The notes: generated from the sequence alone by a model not told the origin. Shown: positions 43,021 through 52,690, numbered from the stretch's first letter. The stretch: DNA of 64,000 nucleotides from JBEVJK01 sp040510195 (GCA_040510195.1 JBEVJK010000115.1:17302-81301), one strand, 5' to 3'. Made by a program: numbers and translations.

Positions 43021-44421
43021 ATGGCCGTCACCACCGCCGAAGCCGGCAAGGCTGCTGCCAGCAACGTCTACGCCACCGCCGTCAAGGAAGGCCTCTACGC
43101 CGCGCTCATCGCCTTCGGGCTGTTCGTGCTGCTCGTCGGGCTGAAGACCGATCAGAACATCCGCAACGAGCTGGTCATCGTCCAGCGCTGGGGGCTGCTC
43201 GCCCTGATGGTGGTGATCGTCGGCGTCGGCCGCTTTCTCTATACGGCCTTCGTGTGGCCCGAGATCGAGCGCCGCAATGCCGTGCGGGCGGCGGCCGGGC
43301 CGGCGGTCCAGCCCGCCGAGGAGAGCTTCCTCAAGAAGAACGTCAACTCCATCGGGCTCGCCTTCCTGCTGTTGTTCCCGCCCGTGGTCGTGGCGCTGTC
43401 CGGCCTCCAGGGCTCGCTCAAATGGATCGACAATTTCGGCATCCAGATCCTCATCTACGTGATGCTCGCCTGGGGGCTCAACATCGTCGTCGGCCTCGCC
43501 GGCCTGCTCGATCTGGGCTACGTCGCCTTCTATGCCGTCGGCGCCTACGCCTATGCGCTGCTGGCCACCGAGTTCGGCTGGTCGTTCTGGTTCCTGCTGC
43601 CGGCCGCCGGCGCCATGGCCGCCATGTGGGGCCTGATCCTCGGCTTTCCGGTCCTCAGGCTGCGCGGCGACTACCTGGCGATCGTCACCCTCGCCTTCGG
43701 CGAGATCATCCGCCTCGTGCTCATAAACTGGCGCGAGGTGACCAACGGCGTCGCCGGCATCTCCGGCATTCCCAAGGTCACCTTCTTCGGCCTGCTCTCC
43801 TTTGATGTCTCCGCCCCCAACAACTTCGCCAAGATGCTCGGCCTGGCGCCGTCCGGGGTCTACTACAAGATCTTCCTCTATTATCTCATCCTGGCGCTGG
43901 CCCTGCTCACCGCCTTCGTGACCATCCGGCTCCGCCGCATGCCGGTCGGCCGCGCCTGGGAGGCGCTGCGCGAAGACGAGATCGCCTGCCGCTCGCTCGG
44001 CATCAACACCACCAACACCAAGCTCACGGCCTTCGCCATCGGCGCCATGTTCGGCGGCTTCGCCGGCTCCTTCTTCGCCGCGCGGCAAGGCTTCGTCAGC
44101 CCCGAATCCTTCATCTTCCTGGAATCGGCGGTCATCCTGGCCATCGTCGTGCTGGGCGGCATGGGCTCGCTCACCGGCATCGCCATCGCCGCCGCGGTGA
44201 TGATCGGCGGCACCGAGATCCTGCGCGAGATGCAGTTCCTGAAGATGGTGTTCGGCCCCGGCTTCACGCCGGAGCTCTACCGCATGCTGCTCTTCGGCCT
44301 CGCCATGGTCGTCGTCATGGTGTGGAAGCCGCGCGGCTTTGCCGGCAGCCGCGAGCCCACGGCCTATCTGTACCAGCGCAAGGCGGTGTCCAGCGCCTTC
44401 ACCAAGGAGGGGCACGGCTGA
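43021..44421 (+). CDS. livM: Branched-chain amino acid ABC transporter permease LivM
   Basis: A 466-residue permease, longer than many LivM because of an N-terminal extension with two extra helices (about 25-75) and a linker (85-105). The LivM core starts near 130 (YVMLAWGLNIVVGLAGLLDLGYVAF), with the ATPase-contact loop RMPVGRAWEALREDEIACRS and GMFGGFAGSFFAARQG-like helices near the end. Its stop overlaps the livG ATG (TGATG), so the two are coupled. Confidence 0.96.
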   Translation: MAVTTAEAGKAAASNVYATAVKEGLYAALIAFGLFVLLVGLKTDQNIRNELVIVQRWGLLALMVVIVGVGRFLYTAFVWPEIERRNAVRAAAGPAVQPAEESFLKKNVNSIGLAFLLLFPPVVVALSGLQGSLKWIDNFGIQILIYVMLAWGLNIVVGLAGLLDLGYVAFYAVGAYAYALLATEFGWSFWFLLPAAGAMAAMWGLILGFPVLRLRGDYLAIVTLAFGEIIRLVLINWREVTNGVAGISGIPKVTFFGLLSFDVSAPNNFAKMLGLAPSGVYYKIFLYYLILALALLTAFVTIRLRRMPVGRAWEALREDEIACRSLGINTTNTKLTAFAIGAMFGGFAGSFFAARQGFVSPESFIFLESAVILAIVVLGGMGSLTGIAIAAAVMIGGTEILREMQFLKMVFGPGFTPELYRMLLFGLAMVVVMVWKPRGFAGSREPTAYLYQRKAVSSAFTKEGHG

Positions 44422-45593
44422 TGGCGGACACGAGCGCAGGCCTGGCGGAGCCGATCCTCAAGGTCGAGCATCTGTCGATGAAGTTCGGTGGCCTGGTCGC
44501 CATCGGCGACCTGTCCTTCCAGGCCCGCCGGGGCGAAATCACCGCGCTGATCGGCCCCAACGGCGCCGGCAAGACGACGGTTTTCAACTGCATCACCGGC
44601 TTCTACAAGCCGACCGAGGGCATGATCACCCTCACCCGGCAGAACGGCGAGCAGCTGCTGCTCGAGCGCCTGCCCGACTTTCGCATCACCGACAAGGCGA
44701 AGGTGGCGCGCACCTTCCAGAACATCCGGCTGTTCTCCGGCATGACGCTGCTGGAGAACCTGCTGGTCGCCCAGCACAACAAGCTGATGCTTGCGTCCGG
44801 CTACACCGTGCTCGGCTTGCTGGGCCTCGGCGGCTATCGCGCCGCCTCTGCCGAATCGATCGAGCTTGCCCGCCACTGGCTGGACAAGATCGATCTCCTG
44901 AAGCGCGCCGACGACCCCGCCGGCGACCTGCCCTACGGCGCGCAGCGGCGGCTCGAGATTGCCCGCGCCATGTGCACGGGGCCCGAGCTCTTGTGCCTCG
45001 ACGAGCCCGCCGCCGGTCTCAACCCGCGCGAGTCCGCCGGTCTCAATGCGCTGCTCAACGACATCAAGGACAACAGCGGCACCTCGATCCTGCTGATCGA
45101 GCACGACATGTCGGTGGTGATGCAGATCTCCGACCACGTGGTGGTGCTGGAATACGGCCGCAAGATCTCCGACGGCGACCCGACCTCGGTGAAGAGCGAC
45201 CCGCGCGTCATCGCCGCCTATCTGGGCGTCGACGACGAGGAGGTCGAGGAGGTGCTGGTGGAGGTCGGCGACGAGCAGGTCATCGAAGAGCTCGACGCCG
45301 AGCCGGACCGCGCGCACGGCCCGGAGGATTCGTCCTCGATGATGGCCGGCGCCGTGTCGGACACCATTGCCCACAGCGACGAGTATGGCGAGCGGGTGAC
45401 CGTTTCCCGCGGCGCCTCCAAGGCCGAGCAGGTCGACCGCCGCGCCGCCCGCGCCGCGGCGGCGGCAGCCGGTATCGCAGCCGCCGGAGCCGCCGCCAAG
45501 CCGCCGCGTGCCAAGGCGGGTGCGCCCAAGGCGGCAAAGCCGCGCAAGCCCGCCGGCGCTGCCAAGCCCGGCAAGCGCGGGGAGAAGAAGTGA
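44421..45593 (+). CDS. livG: Branched-chain amino acid ABC transporter ATPase LivG with charged C-terminal tail
   Basis: A 390-residue ATPase, about 120 residues longer than the usual LivG. The ATPase covers ~10-268: Walker A GPNGAGKTT, the LivG insertion DFRITDKAKVARTFQNIRLF, Walker B LLCLDEPAAGLNPRES and LLIEHDMSVVM. From about 270 the tail is first acidic (DDEEVEEVLVEVGDEQVIEE), then alanine- and lysine-rich to the end (AARAAAAAAGIAAAGAAAKP and following). Probably disordered. Stop and the livF start overlap (TGATG). Confidence 0.96.
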   Translation: MADTSAGLAEPILKVEHLSMKFGGLVAIGDLSFQARRGEITALIGPNGAGKTTVFNCITGFYKPTEGMITLTRQNGEQLLLERLPDFRITDKAKVARTFQNIRLFSGMTLLENLLVAQHNKLMLASGYTVLGLLGLGGYRAASAESIELARHWLDKIDLLKRADDPAGDLPYGAQRRLEIARAMCTGPELLCLDEPAAGLNPRESAGLNALLNDIKDNSGTSILLIEHDMSVVMQISDHVVVLEYGRKISDGDPTSVKSDPRVIAAYLGVDDEEVEEVLVEVGDEQVIEELDAEPDRAHGPEDSSSMMAGAVSDTIAHSDEYGERVTVSRGASKAEQVDRRAARAAAAAAGIAAAGAAAKPPRAKAGAPKAAKPRKPAGAAKPGKRGEKK

Positions 45594-46321
45594 TGGCGTC
45601 CAAGGCCCTGCTGCAGGTCGACGGCGTCGAAACCTACTACGGCAACATCCGAGCGCTCAACGGCGTCAACGTCGCCGTCGACGAGGGCGAGATCGTCGCC
45701 CTGATCGGCGCCAACGGTGCCGGCAAGTCGACGCTGATGATGACCATCTTCGGCGCGCCGCGGGCCCGCTCGGGCAAGATCACCTTCGCCGGCACCGACA
45801 TCACACAGTTGCCGACGCACGAGATCGCGCGGATGCGCATCGCCCAGTCGCCGGAAGGGCGGCGCATCTTCCCGCGCATGACGGTGCGCGAGAACCTGCA
45901 GATGGGAGCCAACCTGGACAATCTGCAATATTTCGACGAGGACGTCGAAAAGGTGTTCACCTTGTTTCCGCGCCTCAAGGAGCGCATCGCGCAGCGCGGC
46001 GGCACGCTTTCCGGCGGCGAGCAGCAGATGCTGTCGATCGCCCGCGCGCTAATGGCGCGGCCCAAGCTGCTGCTGCTCGACGAGCCCTCGCTCGGCCTGG
46101 CTCCGCTGATCGTCAAGCAGATCTTCGACGCCATCCGCGAGCTGAACCGCACCCAGGGCCTGACCGTGTTCCTGGTCGAGCAGAACGCCTTCGGCGCGCT
46201 GAAGCTCGCCAACCGTGGTTATGTGATGGTCAACGGCAACGTCACCATGAGCGGCACCGGACGGGAGCTGCTCGCCGACCCCGAGGTGCGCGCCGCGTAT
46301 CTCGAGGGCGGGCGGCACTGA
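45593..46321 (+). CDS. livF: Branched-chain amino acid ABC transporter ATPase LivF
   Basis: A 242-residue ATPase partner of LivG: Walker A GANGAGKST, signature LSGGEQQMLSIARALM, Walker B LLLLDEPSLGLAPL, and the LivF-type VFLVEQNAFGALKLANRGYVM. Normal length. Start overlaps the livG stop by one base set (TGATG). The next gene follows after 26 bases. Confidence 0.97.
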   Translation: MASKALLQVDGVETYYGNIRALNGVNVAVDEGEIVALIGANGAGKSTLMMTIFGAPRARSGKITFAGTDITQLPTHEIARMRIAQSPEGRRIFPRMTVRENLQMGANLDNLQYFDEDVEKVFTLFPRLKERIAQRGGTLSGGEQQMLSIARALMARPKLLLLDEPSLGLAPLIVKQIFDAIRELNRTQGLTVFLVEQNAFGALKLANRGYVMVNGNVTMSGTGRELLADPEVRAAYLEGGRH

Positions 46322-46347
46322 ACGTCCGGCGCCGGGGAGGAAGAACG

Positions 46348-46695
46348 ATGCAGGGCATCATCTACGAAGAGCCGTCGATCTGGCAGTTCTTCTTCGTCAC
46401 CTGCCTGCTGGGCGGATGGGCGGCCTGGATGACCGGCCGCGCCTGCGCGCAGACCTGGCGCACCTACGGCCAGCTGATCGCCTACATGATCCTGCTCGGC
46501 GTCGCGGTGCGCTTCATCCACCATGCGTTGTTCAACGGCACGATGTTCACCCTGCATTACTATGTGGTCGACACGATCGTGCTCATCATCGTCGGCACGA
46601 TCGGCTACCGGTACACGCGGGCCAACCAGATGGTGACCCAGTACAACTGGCTCTATGAGCGCTCGTCGCTGCTCTCCTGGAAGCCGAAGAGCTAG
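46348..46695 (+). CDS. Small membrane protein in the liv operon (DUF6867-like)
   Basis: A 115-residue protein with three hydrophobic segments (about 13-30, 40-60 and 68-88), starting MQGIIYEEPSIWQFFFVTCL and ending in a basic/aromatic tail. I recall conserved proteins of this kind in rhizobial liv operons, named DUF6867, but no function is known. GGGGAGGAAG precedes the ATG. Position between livF and livJ suggests a role with the transporter, for example assembly. Confidence 0.75.
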   Translation: MQGIIYEEPSIWQFFFVTCLLGGWAAWMTGRACAQTWRTYGQLIAYMILLGVAVRFIHHALFNGTMFTLHYYVVDTIVLIIVGTIGYRYTRANQMVTQYNWLYERSSLLSWKPKS

Positions 46696-46821
46696 GAGGA
46701 ACCTGCTTCGTCGCGGCCTGGGGCGCCGCGTTCACCTTCGCGCCGGTTTCAAGGACAAATCGGCGTGACAAGTGCCGGGAAATCGGCCATCTATCCCGTC
46801 TGCGATATGGGTGGGTTCGCA

Positions 46822-46856
46822 AAAAACGGGATTCAATCAAAGCTCACCCTGTTTTT
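46822..46856 (+). promoter_or_regulatory. Possible attenuator-like stem before livJ
   Basis: AAAAACGGG (46822-46830) can pair with CCCTGTTTTT (46847-46856) with one bulged T, giving a stem that ends in a T-run, inside the 187-base gap before livJ. It might partly terminate the upstream operon so that the binding protein is expressed separately. A GTGACA near 46767 could be the -35 of a livJ promoter. Both are weak. Confidence 0.3.
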
Positions 46857-46882
46857 ACCCTGTCTAATGGGAGTTACTATCT

Positions 46883-47998
46883 ATGAGGAAATCACTCTTG
46901 TCCGCCGTTGCGCTGTCCGCGCTGGTCGCGTTCAGCGGCAGCGCATGGGCAGATGTCATCGTCGGCGTCGCCGGACCGATCACCGGTCCCAACGCGGCCT
47001 TCGGCGCCCAGCTCCAGAAGGGAGCGGAACAGGCTGCCGCCGACATCAACGCGGCGGGCGGCATCAATGGCGAGCAGATCAAGGTTACGGTCGGCGACGA
47101 CGTCTCCGACCCGAAGCAGGGCATCTCGGTTGCCAACAAGTTCGTCGCTGACGGCGTCAAGTTCGTCGTTGGTCACTTCAACTCGGGCGTCTCGATCCCG
47201 GCCTCGGAAGTCTATGCCGAGAACGGCATCCTCGAGATCACCCCGGCGGCGACCAACCCGACCTTCACCGAGCGTGGCCTGTGGAACACCTTCCGCACCT
47301 GCGGCCGCGACGACCAGCAGGGCGGCATCGCCGGCGCCTATCTCGCCGACAAGTTCAAGGATGCCAAGATCGCCATCGTCCACGACAAGACGACCTATGG
47401 CCAGGGCCTTGCCGACGAGACCAAGAAGGCAATGAACGCCGCCGGCGTCACCGAGGTCCTCTATGAGGGCGTCAATGTCGGCGACAAGGACTTCTCGGCC
47501 CTCATCGCCAAGATGAAGGACGCGGGCGTGACGATCGTCTATTGGGGCGGCCTGCACACCGAGGCCGGCCTGATCATCCGCCAGCTGGCCGATCAGGGCC
47601 TCAAGGCGACGCTCGTCTCCGGTGACGGCATCGTCTCCAACGAGCTCGCCTCGATCGCCGGCGACGCGGTGGCCGGCACGCTGAACACCTTCGGTCCCGA
47701 TCCGCGCCTGAACCCGGCCAACAAGGAGCTGGTCGAGAAGTTCCGCGCGCAGGGCTTCGAACCCGAGGCCTACACGCTCTACTCCTACGCCGCCATGCAG
47801 GCGATCGCCGATGCGGCCAAGGCGGCCGGGTCGACCGATCCGCAGGAAGTGGCCAAGGCGCTCAAGGAGAAGGGTCCGTTCAAGACCGTGCTCGGCGACA
47901 TGTCCTACGACGAGAAGGGCGACCCCAAGCTTCCCGGCTACGTCATGTACGAGTGGAAGAAGGGCGACGACGGCAAGTACACCTACGTCCAGCAGTAG
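46883..47998 (+). CDS. livJ: Branched-chain amino acid ABC transporter substrate-binding protein
   Basis: A 371-residue periplasmic-binding protein of the LivJ/LivK type. Signal peptide 1-23 (MRKSLLSAVALSALVAFSGS then AWA). The mature part reads DVIVGVAGPITGPNAAFGAQ, then NAAGGINGEQIKV and VVGHFNSGVSIPASEVYAENG, the standard HAAT lobe 1. GGGAG lies 9 bases before the ATG. It supplies substrate to LivHMGF and ends in a strong terminator. Confidence 0.96.
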   Translation: MRKSLLSAVALSALVAFSGSAWADVIVGVAGPITGPNAAFGAQLQKGAEQAAADINAAGGINGEQIKVTVGDDVSDPKQGISVANKFVADGVKFVVGHFNSGVSIPASEVYAENGILEITPAATNPTFTERGLWNTFRTCGRDDQQGGIAGAYLADKFKDAKIAIVHDKTTYGQGLADETKKAMNAAGVTEVLYEGVNVGDKDFSALIAKMKDAGVTIVYWGGLHTEAGLIIRQLADQGLKATLVSGDGIVSNELASIAGDAVAGTLNTFGPDPRLNPANKELVEKFRAQGFEPEAYTLYSYAAMQAIADAAKAAGSTDPQEVAKALKEKGPFKTVLGDMSYDEKGDPKLPGYVMYEWKKGDDGKYTYVQQ

Positions 47999-48015
47999 AC
48001 GCTGCTTCGACATCG

Positions 48016-48050
48016 TGCCCGGCGCGTCTCCCGCGCCGGGCATTTTTATT
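48016..48050 (+). terminator. Rho-independent terminator of livJ
   Basis: A perfect 11-bp stem, TGCCCGGCGCG (48016-48026) and CGCGCCGGGCA (48032-48042), is followed by TTTTTATT. It separates livJ from pyc. Confidence 0.9.
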
Positions 48051-48153
48051 GCGCGGCCGCCCTTCCTGCCGCAATGATGTTTGCACTGCAACATTTTCGG
48101 GGCTAAGCAGTCGGACGGCGCCTGTCCTGCCTACTTTGCCACGGAGCCCGCCA

Positions 48154-51100
48154 GTGCCGATCAGCAAGCTTCTCGTCGCCAACCGCTCGGAGATCGCGAT
48201 CCGCGTCTTCCGCGCCGCCAACGAGCTTGGCATCAAGACGGTGGCGATCTGGGCCGAGGAGGACAAATACTCGCTCCACCGCTTCAAGGCGGACGAGTCC
48301 TACCAGGTCGGCCGCGGCCCGCATCTGGCGCGCGACCTGGGGCCGATCGAGAGCTACCTGTCGATCGACGAGGTGATCCGCGTCGCCCGGCAGGCCGGCG
48401 CCGACGCCATTCACCCCGGCTACGGGCTGCTGTCTGAGAGCCCCGAATTCGCCGAGGCCTGCGCCGAGAACGGCATCGTCTTCATCGGCCCCTCGCCCGA
48501 GACGATGCGCCGCCTGGGCAACAAGGTGGCCGCCCGCAACCTCGCCGAGGAGGTCGGCGTGCCGGTCGTTCCGGCGACCGCACCCTTGCCGGACGCGCCC
48601 GAAGAGGTGCGCGCCATGGCCGCCGCCGTCGGCTTCCCGGTCATGCTCAAGGCCTCCTGGGGCGGCGGTGGGCGCGGCATGCGGGTGATCCGCTCCGAGG
48701 CCGATCTGGCGCGCGAGGTGACGGAGGCGAAGCGCGAGGCGAAGGCCTCCTTCGGCAAGGACGAGGTCTATCTGGAGAAGCTGGTCGAGCGCGCCCGCCA
48801 CGTCGAGGTGCAGGTGCTCGGCGACCAGCACGGCAATGTCGTGCATCTCTTCGAGCGCGACTGCTCCATCCAGCGCCGCAACCAGAAGGTGGTGGAACGC
48901 GCACCGGCGCCCTATCTCGACGACGCGCAGCGCGCCGAACTCTGCGGCTACGCGTTGAAGATCGCCCGCGCCACCGACTATGTCGGGGCCGGCACCGTCG
49001 AGTTCCTGATGGATGCCGACAGCGGTGCCTTCTACTTCATCGAGGTCAATCCGCGCATCCAGGTCGAGCACACGGTGACCGAGCAGGTGACCGGCATCGA
49101 CATCGTCAAGGCCCAGATCCACATCCTCGAAGGCGAGGCGATCGGCACCGCCGCCTCCGGCGTGCCTGCTCAGGAGGACATTCGCCTCAACGGCCATGCG
49201 CTGCAATGCCGCATCACCACCGAGGATCCCGAGCAGAACTTCATTCCCGACTATGGCCGCATCACCGCCTACCGCGGCGCCACCGGCTTCGGCATCCGGC
49301 TCGATGGCGGCACCGCCTATTCCGGCGCGGTGATCACCCGTTACTACGATCCGCTGCTGGAAAAGGTCACCGCCTGGGCGCCCAACGCCCCCGAGGCCAT
49401 TGCCCGCATGCACCGGGCGCTGCGCGAGTTCCGCATCCGCGGCGTGGCGACCAACCTCACCTTCCTCGAGGCGATCATCAGCCACAAGGCCTTCCGCGAC
49501 AACAGCTACACCACGCGCTTCATCGACTCGACGCCGGAGCTGTTCGCCCAGGTGAAGCGCCAGGATCGCGCCACCAAGCTGCTCAACTACCTCGCCGACG
49601 TCACCGTCAACGGCCATCCAGAGACACGCGGCCGGCCGCAGCCCAAGGCCGATGCGGCGGCGCCGCAGGTGCCCTTCGTGGGCGGCGTGGTGCCGCCCGG
49701 CACCAAGCAGAAGCTCGACGACCTCGGCCCGAAGCGCTTCGCCCAATGGGTGCGCGCCGAAGAGCGCGTGCTGGTCACCGACACCACCATGCGCGACGGC
49801 CACCAGTCGCTGCTCGCCACGCGCATGCGCACCCAAGACATCCGCCGCATCGCCGGCACCTATGCGCGCTCCCTGCCCGAGCTGTTCTCGCTCGAATGTT
49901 GGGGCGGCGCCACCTTCGACGTCGCCATGCGCTTCCTGACGGAAGACCCGTGGGAGCGGCTGGCGCTGGTCCGCAAGGAAGCCCCCAACATCCTCTTGCA
50001 GATGCTCCTGCGCGGCGCCAACGGCGTCGGTTACACCAACTATCCCGACAATGTGGTCCGTCACTTCGTCGCCCAGGCGGCGGCCGCCGGCATCGACCTT
50101 TTCCGGGTCTTCGACTGCCTCAACTGGGTCGAGAACATGCGCGTCGCCATGGACGCGGTGGTCGAGCAGGGCAAGCTTTGCGAAGCGGCGATCTGCTACA
50201 CGGGCAACATCCTCGACCCGGATCGGGCCAAGTACGACCTCGCCTACTATGTGGGACTGACGCGCGAGCTGGAGGCGGCGGGCGCCCACATGATCGCCCT
50301 CAAGGATATGGCCGGCCTGCTCAAGCCCGCCGCCGCGCGGGTGCTGTTCAAGGCGTTGCGCGAGGCCACCGACCTGCCGCTGCACTTCCACACCCACGAC
50401 ACGTCGGGCATCTCGGCCGCCTCGGTGCTCGCCGCCGTGGAAAGCGGGGTCGACGTGGTCGATGCGGCGATGGACAGCTTCTCCGGCAACACCTCGCAGC
50501 CGTGCCTCGGCTCGCTCGTCGAGGCGCTGGCCGGCGGCCCGCGCGACCCCGGGCTCGATCCGCAATGGATCCGCCGCGTCTCCTTCTATTGGGAAGCGGT
50601 GCGCAGCCAATATGCCGCCTTCGAGAGCGACCTCAAGGGCCCGGCCTCCGAGGTCTACCTGCACGAGATGCCGGGCGGCCAGTTCACCAACCTCAAGGAG
50701 CAGGCGCGGTCGCTCGGCCTGGAGACGCGCTGGCATGAGGTGGCCCAAGCCTATCACGACGTCAACCGGATGTTCGGCGACATCGTCAAGGTCACCCCCT
50801 CGTCCAAGGTGGTGGGCGACATGGCCCTGATGATGGTGAGCCAGGACCTCGCGGTGGCCGACGTCGAGAACCCCGACAGGGACATCGCCTTCCCGGATTC
50901 GGTTGTGTCGATGCTGCGCGGCGACCTCGGCCAGCCGCCCGGCGGCTGGCCGCCGGCGCTGCAGAAGAAGGCGCTGAAGGGCGAGAAGCCGATCACCGCT
51001 CGGCCGGGTTCGCTGCTGAAGGAGGCGGACCTGGCGAAGAGCCGGGCCGAAATCGAGGCCAAGCTCGAGCGTAAGCTTTCCGAGTTCGAGTTCGCCTCCT

Positions 51101-51612
51101 GGCTGATGTACCCCAAGGTGTTCGCCGAATTCGCGGCCGCCCAGGAGGTCTACGGTCCGGTCAGCGTGCTGCCGACCCCGGTCTATTTCTATGGCATGAA
51201 GCCGCAGGACGAGATCTTCGTCGATCTCGAGCGCGGCAAGACGCTGGTGATCCGCTGCTTTGCGGTGGGCGAGATCGACGACAAGGGCATGGTCACCGTG
51301 TTCTTCGAGCTCAACGGCCAACCTCGCCGGGTGAAGGTGCCGGACCGCCTGCGCGGCGGCGCCTCCGCCAAGGCGCGACGCAAGGCCGAGCCGGGCAACG
51401 AACGCCACGTCGGCGCGCCCATGCCCGGCGTCGTCTCGACGCTCGGTGTCGTCTCCGGCCAGGCGGTCAAGGCCGGGGACGTGCTTTTGTCGATCGAGGC
51501 GATGAAGATGGAGACGGCGCTGCACGCCGAGCGCGACGGCACCGTGGCCGACGTGCTGGTCGCCGCCGGCGACCAGATCGACGCCAAGGACCTGCTGGTG
51601 GTCTTCAGCTAG
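48154..51612 (+). CDS. pyc: Pyruvate carboxylase
   Basis: An 1152-residue single-chain biotin enzyme making oxaloacetate from pyruvate and bicarbonate. Biotin carboxylase domain ~1-460 (GLLSESPEFAEAC, SWGGGGRGMR ATP-grasp loop, EVNPRIQVEHTVTE), carboxyltransferase ~535-830 (TDTTMRDGHQSLLATRMRT, ALKDMAGLLKP, HTHDTSG), allosteric/tetramerisation linker, and biotinyl domain with Lys1118 in EAMKMETA. GTG start with GGAG eight bases upstream; upstream reading to 47953 would run through the livJ terminator. Normal length. Confidence 0.98.
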   Translation: MPISKLLVANRSEIAIRVFRAANELGIKTVAIWAEEDKYSLHRFKADESYQVGRGPHLARDLGPIESYLSIDEVIRVARQAGADAIHPGYGLLSESPEFAEACAENGIVFIGPSPETMRRLGNKVAARNLAEEVGVPVVPATAPLPDAPEEVRAMAAAVGFPVMLKASWGGGGRGMRVIRSEADLAREVTEAKREAKASFGKDEVYLEKLVERARHVEVQVLGDQHGNVVHLFERDCSIQRRNQKVVERAPAPYLDDAQRAELCGYALKIARATDYVGAGTVEFLMDADSGAFYFIEVNPRIQVEHTVTEQVTGIDIVKAQIHILEGEAIGTAASGVPAQEDIRLNGHALQCRITTEDPEQNFIPDYGRITAYRGATGFGIRLDGGTAYSGAVITRYYDPLLEKVTAWAPNAPEAIARMHRALREFRIRGVATNLTFLEAIISHKAFRDNSYTTRFIDSTPELFAQVKRQDRATKLLNYLADVTVNGHPETRGRPQPKADAAAPQVPFVGGVVPPGTKQKLDDLGPKRFAQWVRAEERVLVTDTTMRDGHQSLLATRMRTQDIRRIAGTYARSLPELFSLECWGGATFDVAMRFLTEDPWERLALVRKEAPNILLQMLLRGANGVGYTNYPDNVVRHFVAQAAAAGIDLFRVFDCLNWVENMRVAMDAVVEQGKLCEAAICYTGNILDPDRAKYDLAYYVGLTRELEAAGAHMIALKDMAGLLKPAAARVLFKALREATDLPLHFHTHDTSGISAASVLAAVESGVDVVDAAMDSFSGNTSQPCLGSLVEALAGGPRDPGLDPQWIRRVSFYWEAVRSQYAAFESDLKGPASEVYLHEMPGGQFTNLKEQARSLGLETRWHEVAQAYHDVNRMFGDIVKVTPSSKVVGDMALMMVSQDLAVADVENPDRDIAFPDSVVSMLRGDLGQPPGGWPPALQKKALKGEKPITARPGSLLKEADLAKSRAEIEAKLERKLSEFEFASWLMYPKVFAEFAAAQEVYGPVSVLPTPVYFYGMKPQDEIFVDLERGKTLVIRCFAVGEIDDKGMVTVFFELNGQPRRVKVPDRLRGGASAKARRKAEPGNERHVGAPMPGVVSTLGVVSGQAVKAGDVLLSIEAMKMETALHAERDGTVADVLVAAGDQIDAKDLLVVFS

Positions 51613-51634
51613 GCAGTTCCGGAGGGAGGATTCC

Positions 51635-52570
51635 ATGGCCGAAAGCGCCCGACCCATTCGCATCGGCATTGTCGGCGTCGGCAAGATCGTGCGCGACCAG
51701 CACATTCCGGCGCTGGCTGGCGACGACGCCTTCCGGCTCGTGGCAGCCGCCAGCCGCCACGCCCGCATCGACGGCATCGCCAACTTCGAAAGCCTCGAGG
51801 CGATGCTCGAAGGCGTGCCTGACCTCACGGCCGTGGCGCTCTGCATGCCGCCGCAGGTCCGCTTCGCCGCCGCCCGCGCGGCGCTCGAAGCGGGCAAGCA
51901 CGTGTTCCTTGAGAAGCCGCCGGGCGCCACCGTCAGCGAGGTCGAGCAGCTGGCGTCCCTGGCGGCGGTCAAGAAGGTCACCCTCTTCGCCAGCTGGCAT
52001 TCGCGTTACGCCCCCGCCGTCGAGGCGGCGCGCGCCTTTCTGGCTGCGACGCGGCTGCGCGACGCGGCGATCACCTGGAAGGAGGACGTGCGGCGCTGGC
52101 ATCCGAACCAGTCCTGGATCTGGCAGCCGGGCGGCTTCGGCGTCTTCGACCCGGGCATCAACGCCCTGTCGATTGCCACGCACATCTTTCCCGCTCTCTT
52201 CGTGACCGAGGCCACGCTCGACTTTCCCGAGAACCGCGACGCCCCCATCGCCGCGCGCCTCGCCTTCGCCGCCGCGGGGGGCGCCAGGCTGACCGCCGAC
52301 TTCGACTGGCGCCAGACCGGTCCGCAGAGCTGGGACATCGCCGCCGACACGGAAGCGGGGCAGATGCTGCTTTCGGCTGGCGGCGCCAAGCTCTCCGTCG
52401 ACGGCCGGACGGTCGAGGAGGGGCCCGAGGCGGAGTACCCGCTCCTCTACCGGCGTTTCGCCGAGCTGGTGCGGGCCGGCCGTTCGGATGTCGACCTGGC
52501 GCCGCTCAAGCACGTCGCCGATGCGTTCATGCTGGGCAAGCGGGCCGTGGTCGAGCCGTTCATCGACTGA
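51635..52570 (+). CDS. Gfo/Idh/MocA-family oxidoreductase (D-galactose 1-dehydrogenase-like)
   Basis: A 311-residue NAD(P)-dependent dehydrogenase: Rossmann motif GIVGVGKIVRDQHIPALAGD at 11-30, the family EKPPG with Lys94, and the catalytic region WIWQPGGFGVFDPGINALSI. It resembles D-galactose 1-dehydrogenases of rhizobia, but the substrate is inferred only. Strong GGAGGGAGG before the ATG. It is 22 bases after pyc; a functional link with pyc is not evident. Confidence 0.86.
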   Translation: MAESARPIRIGIVGVGKIVRDQHIPALAGDDAFRLVAAASRHARIDGIANFESLEAMLEGVPDLTAVALCMPPQVRFAAARAALEAGKHVFLEKPPGATVSEVEQLASLAAVKKVTLFASWHSRYAPAVEAARAFLAATRLRDAAITWKEDVRRWHPNQSWIWQPGGFGVFDPGINALSIATHIFPALFVTEATLDFPENRDAPIAARLAFAAAGGARLTADFDWRQTGPQSWDIAADTEAGQMLLSAGGAKLSVDGRTVEEGPEAEYPLLYRRFAELVRAGRSDVDLAPLKHVADAFMLGKRAVVEPFID

Positions 52571-52690
52571 TAAGGCCAGGCGTCTTTCCCGGTCGTCAGG
52601 ACCGGCACCCTGTGCTACAGCCCCGGCTCCGCATGACCGGCCGCCGCGCGAAGCGGCGCCGACCCTTTTCGCGAGAGGAGCCTGTCGCCC

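Noticed and set aside
48103..51981. 1292-codon open frame antisense to pyruvate carboxylase
   Set aside because: The forward frame has every catalytic and biotin motif; the antisense frame is a GC-codon shadow with no domain.
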